Shown here: in pieces, positions 40,351 to 48,294 of the stretch
Numbering within the stretch: the stretch's first letter is position 1
Layout: each line of letters begins with the position of its first letter
Origin: Bifidobacterium canis
Lineage (GTDB): Bacteria > Actinomycetota > Actinomycetes > Actinomycetales > Bifidobacteriaceae
Direction: 5' to 3'
NCBI RefSeq assembly: GCF_009727065.1
Contig: NZ_WNLP01000003.1
Location: 62,001 to 126,000 of the forward strand
DNA length: 64,000 bases
Notes under the pieces: model-generated
Database searches by the model: none
Told to the model about the DNA's origin: nothing
Seen by the model: the letters and a program-made list of their open reading frames with translations, nothing else
Program-made: the position numbers and the translations under genes

Positions 40351-43116
40351 GTGCCCGAAGTAACTGAGAGCGGCTCGTCTGAGTCGCAGAATAATACGGA
40401 AAATAATACTGCACACACCACGGATTCCACCCCGGTTCGCCGTCGCCGCGGCCGCCGCGTAGTGCGCGGAGCAGGTGCCGCCGGCGCAGCCATGGAACTC
40501 GAAGTGCATGATCGCGCGCCGCTGTTCCAAGAGCCGGCCGTCGCCATCGAAGCGCGCGAGCCGGTCAAGGAGCTGACCGCGGCGGATCACGAGGAATCCT
40601 CCGACGAAGAATCTGAACCGCGTCGCCGCACGCGCCGCGCGAAGACCACGCGTACGACTCGTCGCACGCGTCGCACTACCGAAACAGATAATGCGGCTGC
40701 TGACAATTCGAATAATTCGAATAATAATTCAGCACAGCCAGCGGAAGACGGCGCCACTGAAGAACGTGCCAAGAGCGCGCTCGACTCGCTCGACGCGACG
40801 TTCTCCGATGACGAGAACGCGCAGCCGCACAAGCGCGCGTCTCGCCGAGCGCGCCCGATGACCTCGCTGCTGTTCCAGGAGCCGGTTCTGCCCGCTCGCG
40901 CACACGAAGACGAGGACTCGCGTGAGGATGATTCCGAGAAAACGGAGTCGAGCGAAGAGCCGCAGACTCGCACGCGTAAGCGCGCGCGCAATCGCCGACT
41001 GAACGCGCAGGAACGTCGCGCGGCAGCCGAAGTCGAGCAAATCGAGGAAGACTTGGTGCTCGACGACATCGTGTATGCGCCGATCGACGATGAGAGCGGG
41101 GAATCCGAGCAGTCCAACGACGAGGAGACCTCCACGCGCACGCGTCGCCGTCGCCGCCGTCACTCGTCCGACAACGCGAACAATGCGAAGGAAGACGAGA
41201 ACACTTCCTCGAATTCCGACGACGACTCCGAAGAAGAGAACGTCACCGTGCGTCGACGCCGCCGTTCGCGCGCCGAGCGTGCGGAAGACGAGGCGGAGAA
41301 CGAGGAGACCACGGTCACGCGTCGCCGTCGTCGCCGCCACTCGAAGAATTCGGATGATGACGAGCAGCCGCGTCGCTCGCGCAAGCAGCAATACATCGAC
41401 GAGATCACCGATGTGGAGGGATCGACTCGACTCGAGGCGAAGAAGCAGCGTAGGCGCGACAATCGTCGTGAGCGCAGCCGCCAGAACCAGTTGCTCGAAC
41501 AGGACTTCCTCGCACGCCGCGAGAACGTGGACCGCCTGATGGTGGTGCGCGAACGCGGACGCCACACGCAGATCTCCGTGATCGAAGACAACGTGCTCGT
41601 GGAGCACTACGTCTCCGATATTCAGGAAGTCGCGACTGTCGGCAATATCTATCTCGGTCGCGTGCAGAACGTGCTGCCGAGCATGGAGGCCGCGTTCGTC
41701 GACATCGGTCAGGCTCGCAACGGCGTGCTCTACGCCGGCGAAGTGAACTGGGACACCACGCGTTTGGAAGGGCAGCCGCGCCGCATCGAGCTCGCGTTCA
41801 AGTCCGGCGATCCGGTGCTCGTGCAGGTGACGAAAGATCCGATCGGTCACAAGGGCGCGCGCCTGACTTCGCAGGTGACGCTCGCCGGCCGCTTCCTCGT
41901 GCTCGTGCCGTCCGGCGGTATGACCGGCGTGAGCCGCAAGCTCAGCGACCGCGAACGCAATCGCCTGAAGTCGATCGTCTCGAAGATCGCGCCGAAAGAC
42001 ATGGGCGTGATCATTCGCACGGCGGCTGAAGGCGCTTCCGAAGAGGCGATCGTCAAAGATCTTGAGGGCTTGACCCACCAGTGGGAAGAGATTCAGAAGA
42101 AGCGCGAGGAGTTCCTGCACGGCAAACGCCCGAAGTTGCTGCAGGGCGAGCCGGATGTGGCGATTCGCGTGGTTCGCGACATCTTCAACGACGACTTCAA
42201 CAAGATGATCGTCGAAGGCGACGGCGTGTATCAGCGCATCGAAGACTACCTCGAGCGCATGGCTCCCGATCTGCGCAACAAGCTTGAGCGCTGGGATCCG
42301 GAGGAGCACGGCGGCAAAGACGTGTTCGACAAGTGGCAGATCGACTCGCAGCTGCGCAAGGGCATGGAACGCCAGGTGTACCTGCCGTCCGGCGGTTCCA
42401 TCGTGATCGACCGCACTGAGGCCATGACCACGATCGACGTGAACACCGGCCGCTTCATCGGCAAAGGCAAGTCGCTGGAAGAGACGGTGACTCGCTGCAA
42501 CTTGGAGGCTTCCGAAGAGATCGCCCGCCAGCTGCGACTGCGCGACATCGGCGGCATGGTGATGATCGATTACGTCGACATGGTGATGCCCGCCAACCGC
42601 GACCTGGTGCTGCGCCGCCTGGTCGAATGCCTGGCGCGCGACCGCACCAAGCATCAGGTGGCCGAGGTCACGTCGCTCGGACTCGTGCAGATGACCCGCA
42701 AGCGCATCGGTCAGGGTTTGGTCGAGGCATTCTCCGAAGAGTGCCCGGAGTGCCATGGCCGCGGCTTCATCGTGCACGACGAGCCCACGATTTCCGCTGA
42801 TTTCGACGATCCGTACGCGCTGAAGGGCGGCGACCCGTTCGTTCGCACGAACAAGCACGGGCATGGCACGCCAGACGTGCACGCTCCAAAGGGTTCTTCA
42901 GCTGCTGTGAAGGCGAAGCTGGCGCAGATCGCTGCCGCCGCCGTCGCCGCAAACGTCGCTGAAGAAGCTGAGGAGAACGCTGCCAACGCCGACGATTCCG
43001 CTGATACCGCTGCGCAGAACAGCGTGGTCGAGGAACATGTGGAAAGCCAGATCGTAGATGATTCCACAGATTCCACCACAGACGACGTTTCTGTGACCGT
43101 GGAGGAAGAGAACTGA
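40351..43116 (+). CDS. rne: Ribonuclease E/G with long disordered N-terminal extension
   Basis: Endoribonuclease for RNA turnover and rRNA processing. I choose GTG 40351 (AGGGAG 4 bases upstream). The first ~380 residues are Arg/Glu/Ser/Asp-rich, with clusters such as RTRRRRRRHSS, and look disordered. The catalytic core follows: S1 domain (IYLGRVQNVLPSMEAAFVDIG), 5'-sensor, and DNase I-like subdomain with TTIDVNTGRFIGKG and GGMVMIDYVDMV (metal Asp residues). The zinc link is ECPECHGRGF. An Ala/Glu tail follows. Unlike E. coli RNase E, the degradosome-type extension is at the N-terminus, as is common in Actinobacteria. Confidence 0.94.
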   Translation: MPEVTESGSSESQNNTENNTAHTTDSTPVRRRRGRRVVRGAGAAGAAMELEVHDRAPLFQEPAVAIEAREPVKELTAADHEESSDEESEPRRRTRRAKTTRTTRRTRRTTETDNAAADNSNNSNNNSAQPAEDGATEERAKSALDSLDATFSDDENAQPHKRASRRARPMTSLLFQEPVLPARAHEDEDSREDDSEKTESSEEPQTRTRKRARNRRLNAQERRAAAEVEQIEEDLVLDDIVYAPIDDESGESEQSNDEETSTRTRRRRRRHSSDNANNAKEDENTSSNSDDDSEEENVTVRRRRRSRAERAEDEAENEETTVTRRRRRRHSKNSDDDEQPRRSRKQQYIDEITDVEGSTRLEAKKQRRRDNRRERSRQNQLLEQDFLARRENVDRLMVVRERGRHTQISVIEDNVLVEHYVSDIQEVATVGNIYLGRVQNVLPSMEAAFVDIGQARNGVLYAGEVNWDTTRLEGQPRRIELAFKSGDPVLVQVTKDPIGHKGARLTSQVTLAGRFLVLVPSGGMTGVSRKLSDRERNRLKSIVSKIAPKDMGVIIRTAAEGASEEAIVKDLEGLTHQWEEIQKKREEFLHGKRPKLLQGEPDVAIRVVRDIFNDDFNKMIVEGDGVYQRIEDYLERMAPDLRNKLERWDPEEHGGKDVFDKWQIDSQLRKGMERQVYLPSGGSIVIDRTEAMTTIDVNTGRFIGKGKSLEETVTRCNLEASEEIARQLRLRDIGGMVMIDYVDMVMPANRDLVLRRLVECLARDRTKHQVAEVTSLGLVQMTRKRIGQGLVEAFSEECPECHGRGFIVHDEPTISADFDDPYALKGGDPFVRTNKHGHGTPDVHAPKGSSAAVKAKLAQIAAAAVAANVAEEAEENAANADDSADTAAQNSVVEEHVESQIVDDSTDSTTDDVSVTVEEEN

Positions 43117-43136
43117 GTTTTCTCAAACTTGGCATT

Positions 43137-43178
43137 GCGAGGGGCGCCAGAACTTTGAATGGTTCTGGCGCCCCTCGC
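43137..43178 (+). terminator. Terminator of the RNase E/G gene
   Basis: GCGAGGGGCGCCAGAAC (43137-43153) pairs perfectly with GTTCTGGCGCCCCTCGC (43162-43178), followed by TTTT. Confidence 0.92.
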
Positions 43179-43230
43179 TTTTGGAATAGTCGGTTACGTG
43201 ATAGCGCACAGCGATTAATGATTGCGTTTT

Positions 43231-43383
43231 AGTGTTGGTGTAAGGTATTTCACTTACGAGGCGACATTAATAGCCGATTCGTCAAGTACGATCGTCAGAA
43301 ATCGTTGGAATACCGTCACCGATACACGTGGATATGCTCAATAATGTCGCTTCGTAAGCGAAATACTCCCGTACACCAACATT
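43231..43383. mobile_element. MITE-like palindromic element, family B copy 2
   Basis: Ends AGTGTTGGTGTA / TACACCAACATT and inner arms GGTATTTCACTTACGAGGCG / CGCTTCGTAAGCGAAATAC. The interior (CAAGTACGATCGTCAGAAAT, then CCGTCACCGATACACG) matches the copy at 28445-28602. It lies between the RNase E/G terminator and the surface-protein region. Confidence 0.75.
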
Positions 43384-44076
43384 CAGCACACATTTGAACG
43401 TGCCGTTTTTATTGCGAATGTGCAATTGTGTGAATGAGACGTGAAGTTTCACGGTATACGCTGGCGCGTAGTGTGCAAACAGCGCATAATAGTTCTTGAC
43501 GATTTCTTTCCCCTGATTTTTGAATCGTCAATTTGTTCGTGATAGCCGATTCGCAAACCGACTGTTATGATATCTCCTTCTCTCTCTAGGCGCCGTTTTC
43601 TAACGGCCGCCTTCTCCGTTTCTAATGTGCGTTTCGAGGTCTACGTCTCCCGCGAGTTCTCCCAGTTTCTCGCGTACTGTGCTCGTCCGTTCATATCAGC
43701 TGACCTCTTCTTGCAAGATTTATTGCCATTGCTTGAACTGCTATCACTCTAATTTTGGAGAAAATGTAAAGAGTCGAATATTTTTCTATGCAGAGCGTCA
43801 ATCTGAAGATATTATTATGCGCAGAAGTGAATAGCCTCATAGAAAATGTCTTCATCAACGGAGATGTTGACATTTTCTTGTTGAAAATCCTCGCAAATCG
43901 GCATAATACTGCGGAAAATCGTGTCTAGAGCATGCGTGCAAAATTTTGTGACGATATTTGAAAAGATTGTGATAATGAGATTTGTGTTTGCAATATTAAC
44001 AATAACGCGCGTATTATGAGCAAAGTAGTTGCTTTCTCAATCTTATTGAGATCCCAACTCTTCTCCTTATATTGAT
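43384..44076. other. AT-rich gap upstream of the adhesin remnant
   Basis: About 700 bases of lower GC than the surroundings. Short open frames (for example 43567-43752) show no family signature and no good ribosome site. It may hold the promoter of the former adhesin gene. I see nothing else supportable. Confidence 0.4.
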
Positions 44077-44119
44077 CGGGGCCGTCTCTCCACCTTCTAG
44101 GCCCCGGTCTTTTTCTTTT
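44077..44119 (+). terminator. Terminator-like hairpin upstream of the adhesin remnant
   Basis: CGGGGCC (44077-44083) and GGCCCCG (44100-44106) with a T-rich run TCTTTTTCTTTT after it. It lies where the leader or 5' part of the surface-protein gene would be expected. Confidence 0.65.
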
Positions 44120-44193
44120 CCGGCGAATGTGCTGAAAGCACCGGGGTTGTCAGCTTGTGCGCATGTTCGGTGTGCGTAAGCCGTGCTGGATGA

Positions 44194-44970
44194 CGTCTTT
44201 TTCGCGATATTGACTCAGCTGCCGGTAAGTTCACACTGCAGGAATTGCCAATTGGCAGATATCGCCTTACTGAGCAAACCGCTCCAGCTGGCTACATTGC
44301 GAGCGAGAAAGCCTATTATTTCGAGATCACAGCAGGCACTTCTTTCGTTGCACTCGAGATGGCAGATGCCGGTGCGTTCGACTCGCAAACGGGTGCGCCC
44401 ATTGATGGCGAAGTTGTTGCGGGCAACGCGATTGGCAATACTCGCGCAACCGGAAGCGTGGCATGGAGCAAGGTGAGCTCGGAGGAAGATGCCGATGGTT
44501 CGAAACCCTACCTCTCCGGCTCCGAATGGAAGCTCACGTTCACGCCATACTCTGCAACGGGTTCAGCCGAGACGATCACCGTTGACCTGATAACCGATTG
44601 CGAACAGGGGAGCGGCGCTTGCGAAGTGGGCGAGTGGCTCGATCAGAACAGCGCTCGCGGTCAATTCCAGTTGACGGAACTCGCGTGGGGCACGTACACG
44701 CTTGAAGAAACGAAAGCTCCAGCTGGCTACGATCTCCCAGAAGAGGGCGCGGTGTATACGTTTGAGATCAACGCGAGCAACGTCACCGAGACGATCCAGC
44801 TCAAGCTCAACAACCAAGCTGTGGCGGGCAACCTCATCGAGAATACTCCTGGCGTGGTTCTGCCTGCCGCCGGTGGTGAGACACCGCTTCCGCTGACACT
44901 GCTCGGCTGCGCCCTGGCGCTTCTCTCTCTACTTGCCGGTGCGCTCTTGCTTCGCCGCGAGCTCGCCTGA
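44194..44970 (+). pseudogene. 3' remnant of a Cna_B/SpaA-type LPxTG adhesin (pilus tip-like)
   Basis: The frame has no start or signal peptide. It opens inside a Cna_B (SpaA) fold: RDIDSAAGKFTLQELPIGRY, TEQTAPAGY (E-box). A second Cna_B domain follows (TGSVAWSKVSSEEDADGSK to LEETKAPAGYDLPEEG), then the sorting signal LPAAGG, a hydrophobic segment (LTLLGCALALLSLLAGALLL) and the charged tail RRELA. This is the C-terminal ~260 residues of what is normally a very large tip adhesin encoded ahead of the major pilin. Adding a T to the T5 run at 44198-44202 extends it a few residues (LDDVFF) but does not restore a 5' end. Confidence 0.8.
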
Positions 44971-44995
44971 TTCCCGAGCAATATATATAAGTCAC

Positions 44996-45703
44996 TCAGC
45001 AACCTTTCGTGCACGGTGAGCAGCTTGCATCTGCTGAATGCATGTTATGCTGCTTCCTCGCATGCACTGAGCAAAACCGTTCTGCTGAGTGCACGTTAAG
45101 GGGATCCTTTACGCACTGTGAGCAGAACATTTCTGTTGAGTGTACGAGAAGGGGTTCCTTCGTGCACGTTGAGCAGAACCATTCTGCCGAATGTGCGTAA
45201 AGGAGCTTCTTCATGCACGTTAAGCAGAACTGTTCTGTCGTATGTGCGGGAAGCGGATTCTTCGCGCACGTCGAGCAGAATCTACCTGTTGAGTGTGCGT
45301 AAATGGGTCTCTCCGCGCACTGTGCGCAGAACAGCTCTGCTGGGCGTGCGTGAGGATCCCTCCTCTTGCACTGTGGGCAGGAGCTATCTGTTGGATGCAC
45401 ACCAGCGATAACCCATATGCACGTTGAACGGAACCGTCCTGTTGGGTGTGCGCAAAGAGTCTTCTTCATGCACTGTGAGCAGAGTATTTCTGTTAAGTGT
45501 GCGAGAAGGAGCTCCTGCGCGCACGGCGAGCAGGATCTATCTGCTGGGTACACGCCAACAACATCTTTCACGCACGCCGAGCAGCTTGTATCTGTTGAAT
45601 GCATTCCCGCAGCTTCGCAATCTCGATATTGTTCGCGAAGCGAGATGCTAGTACACTGAAATAATTGCTTATATTCAGCGTAAGACCGGAAGGGAGGGCA
45701 CAT
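44996..45703 (-). CDS. Possible cysteine-rich 17-residue repeat protein
   Basis: The minus strand of array 1 is open for 235 codons. After ~33 unremarkable residues there are twelve repeats such as HSAEWFCSTCTKEPLLV and HSTEMFCSQCVKDPLNV. The CxxC pair and the following His are kept in nearly all units (exceptions FRSTC and FCSVH), which could bind zinc. Against a real gene: the first ATG (45703) overlaps the divergent antitoxin start and has no clear ribosome site; a later ATG in GMHSTDTSC also lacks a good one. I do not recognise the family. Coding status is open. Confidence 0.35.
   Translation of the reverse strand: MCPPFRSYAEYKQLFQCTSISLREQYRDCEAAGMHSTDTSCSACVKDVVGVYPADRSCSPCAQELLLAHLTEILCSQCMKKTLCAHPTGRFRSTCIWVIAGVHPTDSSCPQCKRRDPHARPAELFCAQCAERPIYAHSTGRFCSTCAKNPLPAHTTEQFCLTCMKKLLYAHSAEWFCSTCTKEPLLVHSTEMFCSQCVKDPLNVHSAERFCSVHARKQHNMHSADASCSPCTKGC
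45011..45622. repeat. 51-bp tandem repeat array 1 (12 units)
   Basis: Twelve consecutive units of exactly 51 bases in perfect phase, diverged in sequence. Consensus features: GCAC, then GAGCAGAAC, TTCTGTTGAGTGTGCG, and a variable ~18 bases. Each unit contains GCAGAA and TTCTG/C as a small dyad. On the minus strand every unit reads as a 17-residue motif H-x5-C-x2-C-x7 with no stops; the plus strand is interrupted. Starts 40 bases after the adhesin remnant. Confidence 0.92.
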
Positions 45704-46214
45704 GCGGTCGTTAGATGTCGCGAATTATTTGATTGCAAATTGGAGTGATCAACTCGATCTGACCAATCTCAAACTGAACAAATTGGTTTACTACGCGCAG
45801 GTCATTGCTCTCAGGAAATACGGTGAGCCGCTATTCGAGGATCCCATTCAAGCTTGGGAATATGGTCCTGTTGAACCTGCAGTGTACCGCGAATTCAAGC
45901 AGTATGGGAGCAGATCTGTTCCGGCACCCCACGGCAAGGTGATTGAAGATGCTCGTCTCAGTGCCGTTGCTGATGAACTTCGCCAGACCTACGGCAAGTT
46001 GATGACTTTCGACCTTGTGCGGCTGTCTCACCGCGAGGGCGGCGCTTGGGAAAAGACGTATGAGGAAGGTAAGAACAACGTTATTACGCCTCAGATGATT
46101 CGTGACTCCGTGGATTTCACTGCTGAAGTTCCGTGGAAACACACGTTTACTTGGGGTGTGCAAGAGGTCGATCGGCGTTGGCCTAATGCGCTGCGAATGC
46201 TGGAGAACTCATGA
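45702..46214 (+). CDS. Panacea-domain (DUF4065, SocA/GepA-like) antitoxin
   Basis: A 170-residue protein starting MRSLDVANYLIANWSDQLDL with the Panacea landmarks LTNLKLNKLVYYAQVIALRK, FEDPIQAWEYGPVEPAVYRE and LVRLSHREGGAWEKT. Panacea antitoxins neutralise many unrelated toxins. GGAAGGGAGG lies just upstream of ATG 45702. Its stop overlaps the Doc toxin start by ATGA, so the two are coupled. The pair sits between two arrays of 51-bp repeats. Confidence 0.88.
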   Translation: MRSLDVANYLIANWSDQLDLTNLKLNKLVYYAQVIALRKYGEPLFEDPIQAWEYGPVEPAVYREFKQYGSRSVPAPHGKVIEDARLSAVADELRQTYGKLMTFDLVRLSHREGGAWEKTYEEGKNNVITPQMIRDSVDFTAEVPWKHTFTWGVQEVDRRWPNALRMLENS

Positions 46215-46713
46215 GCATCTACGCAAGTGATGGGCGAGAGCTAGTACTCCCGCCCATCACTCTTAATGACGCATATCAGCAAGCTTTTGTTGAGAATATC
46301 AATTCTTTGCACAAACTATTAGTGCAAAGTTCAGTTGCTTTCAATATATCTGCGAACACGTCTGCGGAATATGAAGAAAGAACTCTTGGTAGGCTCGGTA
46401 GTGTTGTCGCTGCAGTTTTTGGCAGTGTGTTTGGGCAACCGCCGGCAGATAGATATGCCGATATTTTTGAGCAGGTGAGCATATTTGCTGAGCACCTTGC
46501 CCAAGACCATATTTTCGCAGACGGTAATAAACGAACGGCGCTTCGTGCATCTGTGGCTTTTTGGAGGACAATAACATATCGCTGACGTTCAGTGATTCGC
46601 CGGATCCGTCACAAAATGAAATGTATCAGTGGATTCAAGATGTGGTTCAAAGAAAGCACACGGTGAACGAACTGGCTGCTTTCCTGCGCCAGCGAGCACA
46701 GATACTCTACTAA
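46211..46713 (+). pseudogene. doc: Doc-type Fic-domain toxin, one apparent frameshift
   Basis: Doc toxins phosphorylate EF-Tu through a modified Fic motif. Here the motif is HIFADGNKRTALRASVAF (about residues 100-117), matching HxFxDxNKRTA. The open frame stops at 46585, but one extra T in the T5 run 46558-46562 gives ASVAFLEDNNISLTFSDSP and an in-frame stop at 46711-46713, total about 167 residues. The restored C-terminus (MYQWIQDVVQRKHTVNELAA) is typical of Doc. Coupled to the Panacea antitoxin. Confidence 0.83.
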
Positions 46714-46914
46714 GGAAGGCATTGACGAGGTTTCTTTTGAGAGCATTTCAGCGTATGTGCTTGTCGTCGTCAGTTTTTAGTGCCGAAAGCTTTATGGCGA
46801 TGCCTTCGTGGGATTTCTTGCGATTCGCGAGTATCTGCATTGTTAAGAGCTGCCGTTTGTTTCGCCTCAACGTACCACTTTGTAGCATTCTTATGAATAA
46901 TCTAACTTTTTGTA

Positions 46915-47495
46915 TTTCTGCAGAATTGATCTGTTCAGTGCGCGCTAGTGGCAATCCTCGCGCACTCTGAGCAGTTTGTATCTGTTGAATGTTGCGCGAG
47001 GAGGCTTCTTCGCGTGCGGCGAGCAGAACCGTTCTGCTGGGTGTGCGTAAAGCGGATTCTTCGCGCACGTCGAGCAGGATCTATCTGTTGAGTGTGCGTA
47101 AAAGGGCCTCTCCTCGCACCGCGGACAGAACGGTTCTGTTGGGTGTGCGTGAAGAGATTGCTTCACGCACAGTGAGCATGTTGCATCTGCTGGGTGTGCG
47201 TGAGGAGGTTTCCTCTTGCACTGTCAGCAGGATCTATCTGTTGAGTGTGCGCTAGCAGCATCTCTCGCGTGCAGTGAGCAGAACCATTCTGTTGAGTGCA
47301 CGCCAACGATATTCCACATGCACGGTGAGCGGAACTGTTCTGTTGAGTGTGCGCGAGGGGGCTTCCTCTTGCACTGTCAGCAGGATCTATCTGCTAAGTG
47401 CGCGTGTGCGGTTGCTTACACGTGCTTCCAGTAGCATTGTTCTGCTACGTGCACGCCAGTAATTCCTTTCACCTGCAAGTAGCAGGTTCGATCTG
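46915..47495. repeat. 51-bp tandem repeat array 2 (about 11 units)
   Basis: The same repeat as array 1, same orientation, with units starting at 46962, 47014, 47065, 47116, 47167, 47218, 47269, 47320, 47371, 47422 and partial units at each end. One unit is 52 bases. On the minus strand the 17-residue motif is recognisable (HPAERFCSPH, HPTEPFCPRC) but three stop codons interrupt it and some cysteines are lost, so this array is degenerate as protein. Confidence 0.9.
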
Positions 47496-48294
47496 TTGGC
47501 GGAACACAAGTGGTTGCTTGTAATGGTGCTGGCAGTTCAAAAAAGATGAATAAAACTGATATGGCATGTTCTTTTTGAGAAATATGGGGAAATTGTGAAG
47601 AATGTGCTGGTTTTGTGAATACTGCTAGTTTCTGAGAGAATGGCGGAAAATAGCCAAAAGTTTGCAAAGAGCGCGAATTGCTGACAAATATGTGCGCCAA
47701 ACTGCCATTTGATTGAATATTTGACTAGTGTTTGCCTAGTTTTATAGGACTATATGGTAGTGATAACTAGACAGACATACAGTAATTTGTGTTCATATTG
47801 CGAACTGCTCGTAAGATTTGTAGTGTTCAAAAGTGGCGAAAACATCGGAAAATTGAGCAACTGTGATTATCGAGTCTGAATGTCGAATTTGCGAACAGCG
47901 AACATTTGGCATATAGTTTGTTTCGAAGCTTGTTCTAAACGCTGTAAGCATAGCGTTTTAGCGCACGGCTTGATAACTGAATGATTTGACAAAGTAATTG
48001 CGAAGAAATGGAAAAGAAATCCATTTCTTTCTTTTGCTACCCGTCTGATGATCGTAGAGTCATCTACAGCATCAGATCTGTCAGGTTATTGGGATTGGGG
48101 CGCGCAGCTGCCCGGGCCACACTGGCGCGGTCACGAGCGCACGCATCGACCTTGACGCGACCCGTTCCAACAGCAAACACAAGGGAAACGTGGCAGACCT
48201 TGGCAGGGCTCTTTTGCGAGATCTCTGCCAGAAGTTCAAAAGGAGAGCGGTTTGCTTCCGTTCCCGAAGTGCACACAAATATAAGGAGAACAAC
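47496..48294. other. AT-rich gap and leader of the pilin gene
   Basis: The left ~500 bases are low in GC and hold no supportable gene. The right part is the pilin leader, with a stem TGGCAG (near 48208) / CTGCCA (near 48230) and AAGGAG directly before the pilin ATG. The open frame 48008-48298 has no family signature and overlaps the pilin start. Confidence 0.45.

Noticed and set aside
43567-43834. Short frames in the AT-rich gap before the adhesin remnant
   Set aside because: No ribosome sites, no recognisable family, and codon use unlike the neighbouring genes.
46989-47255. A plus-strand 17-residue repeat frame in array 2 (SRTVLLGVRE type)
   Set aside because: The same strand is interrupted in array 1, no start signal is present, and the residues lack the conserved Cys/His pattern of the other strand.
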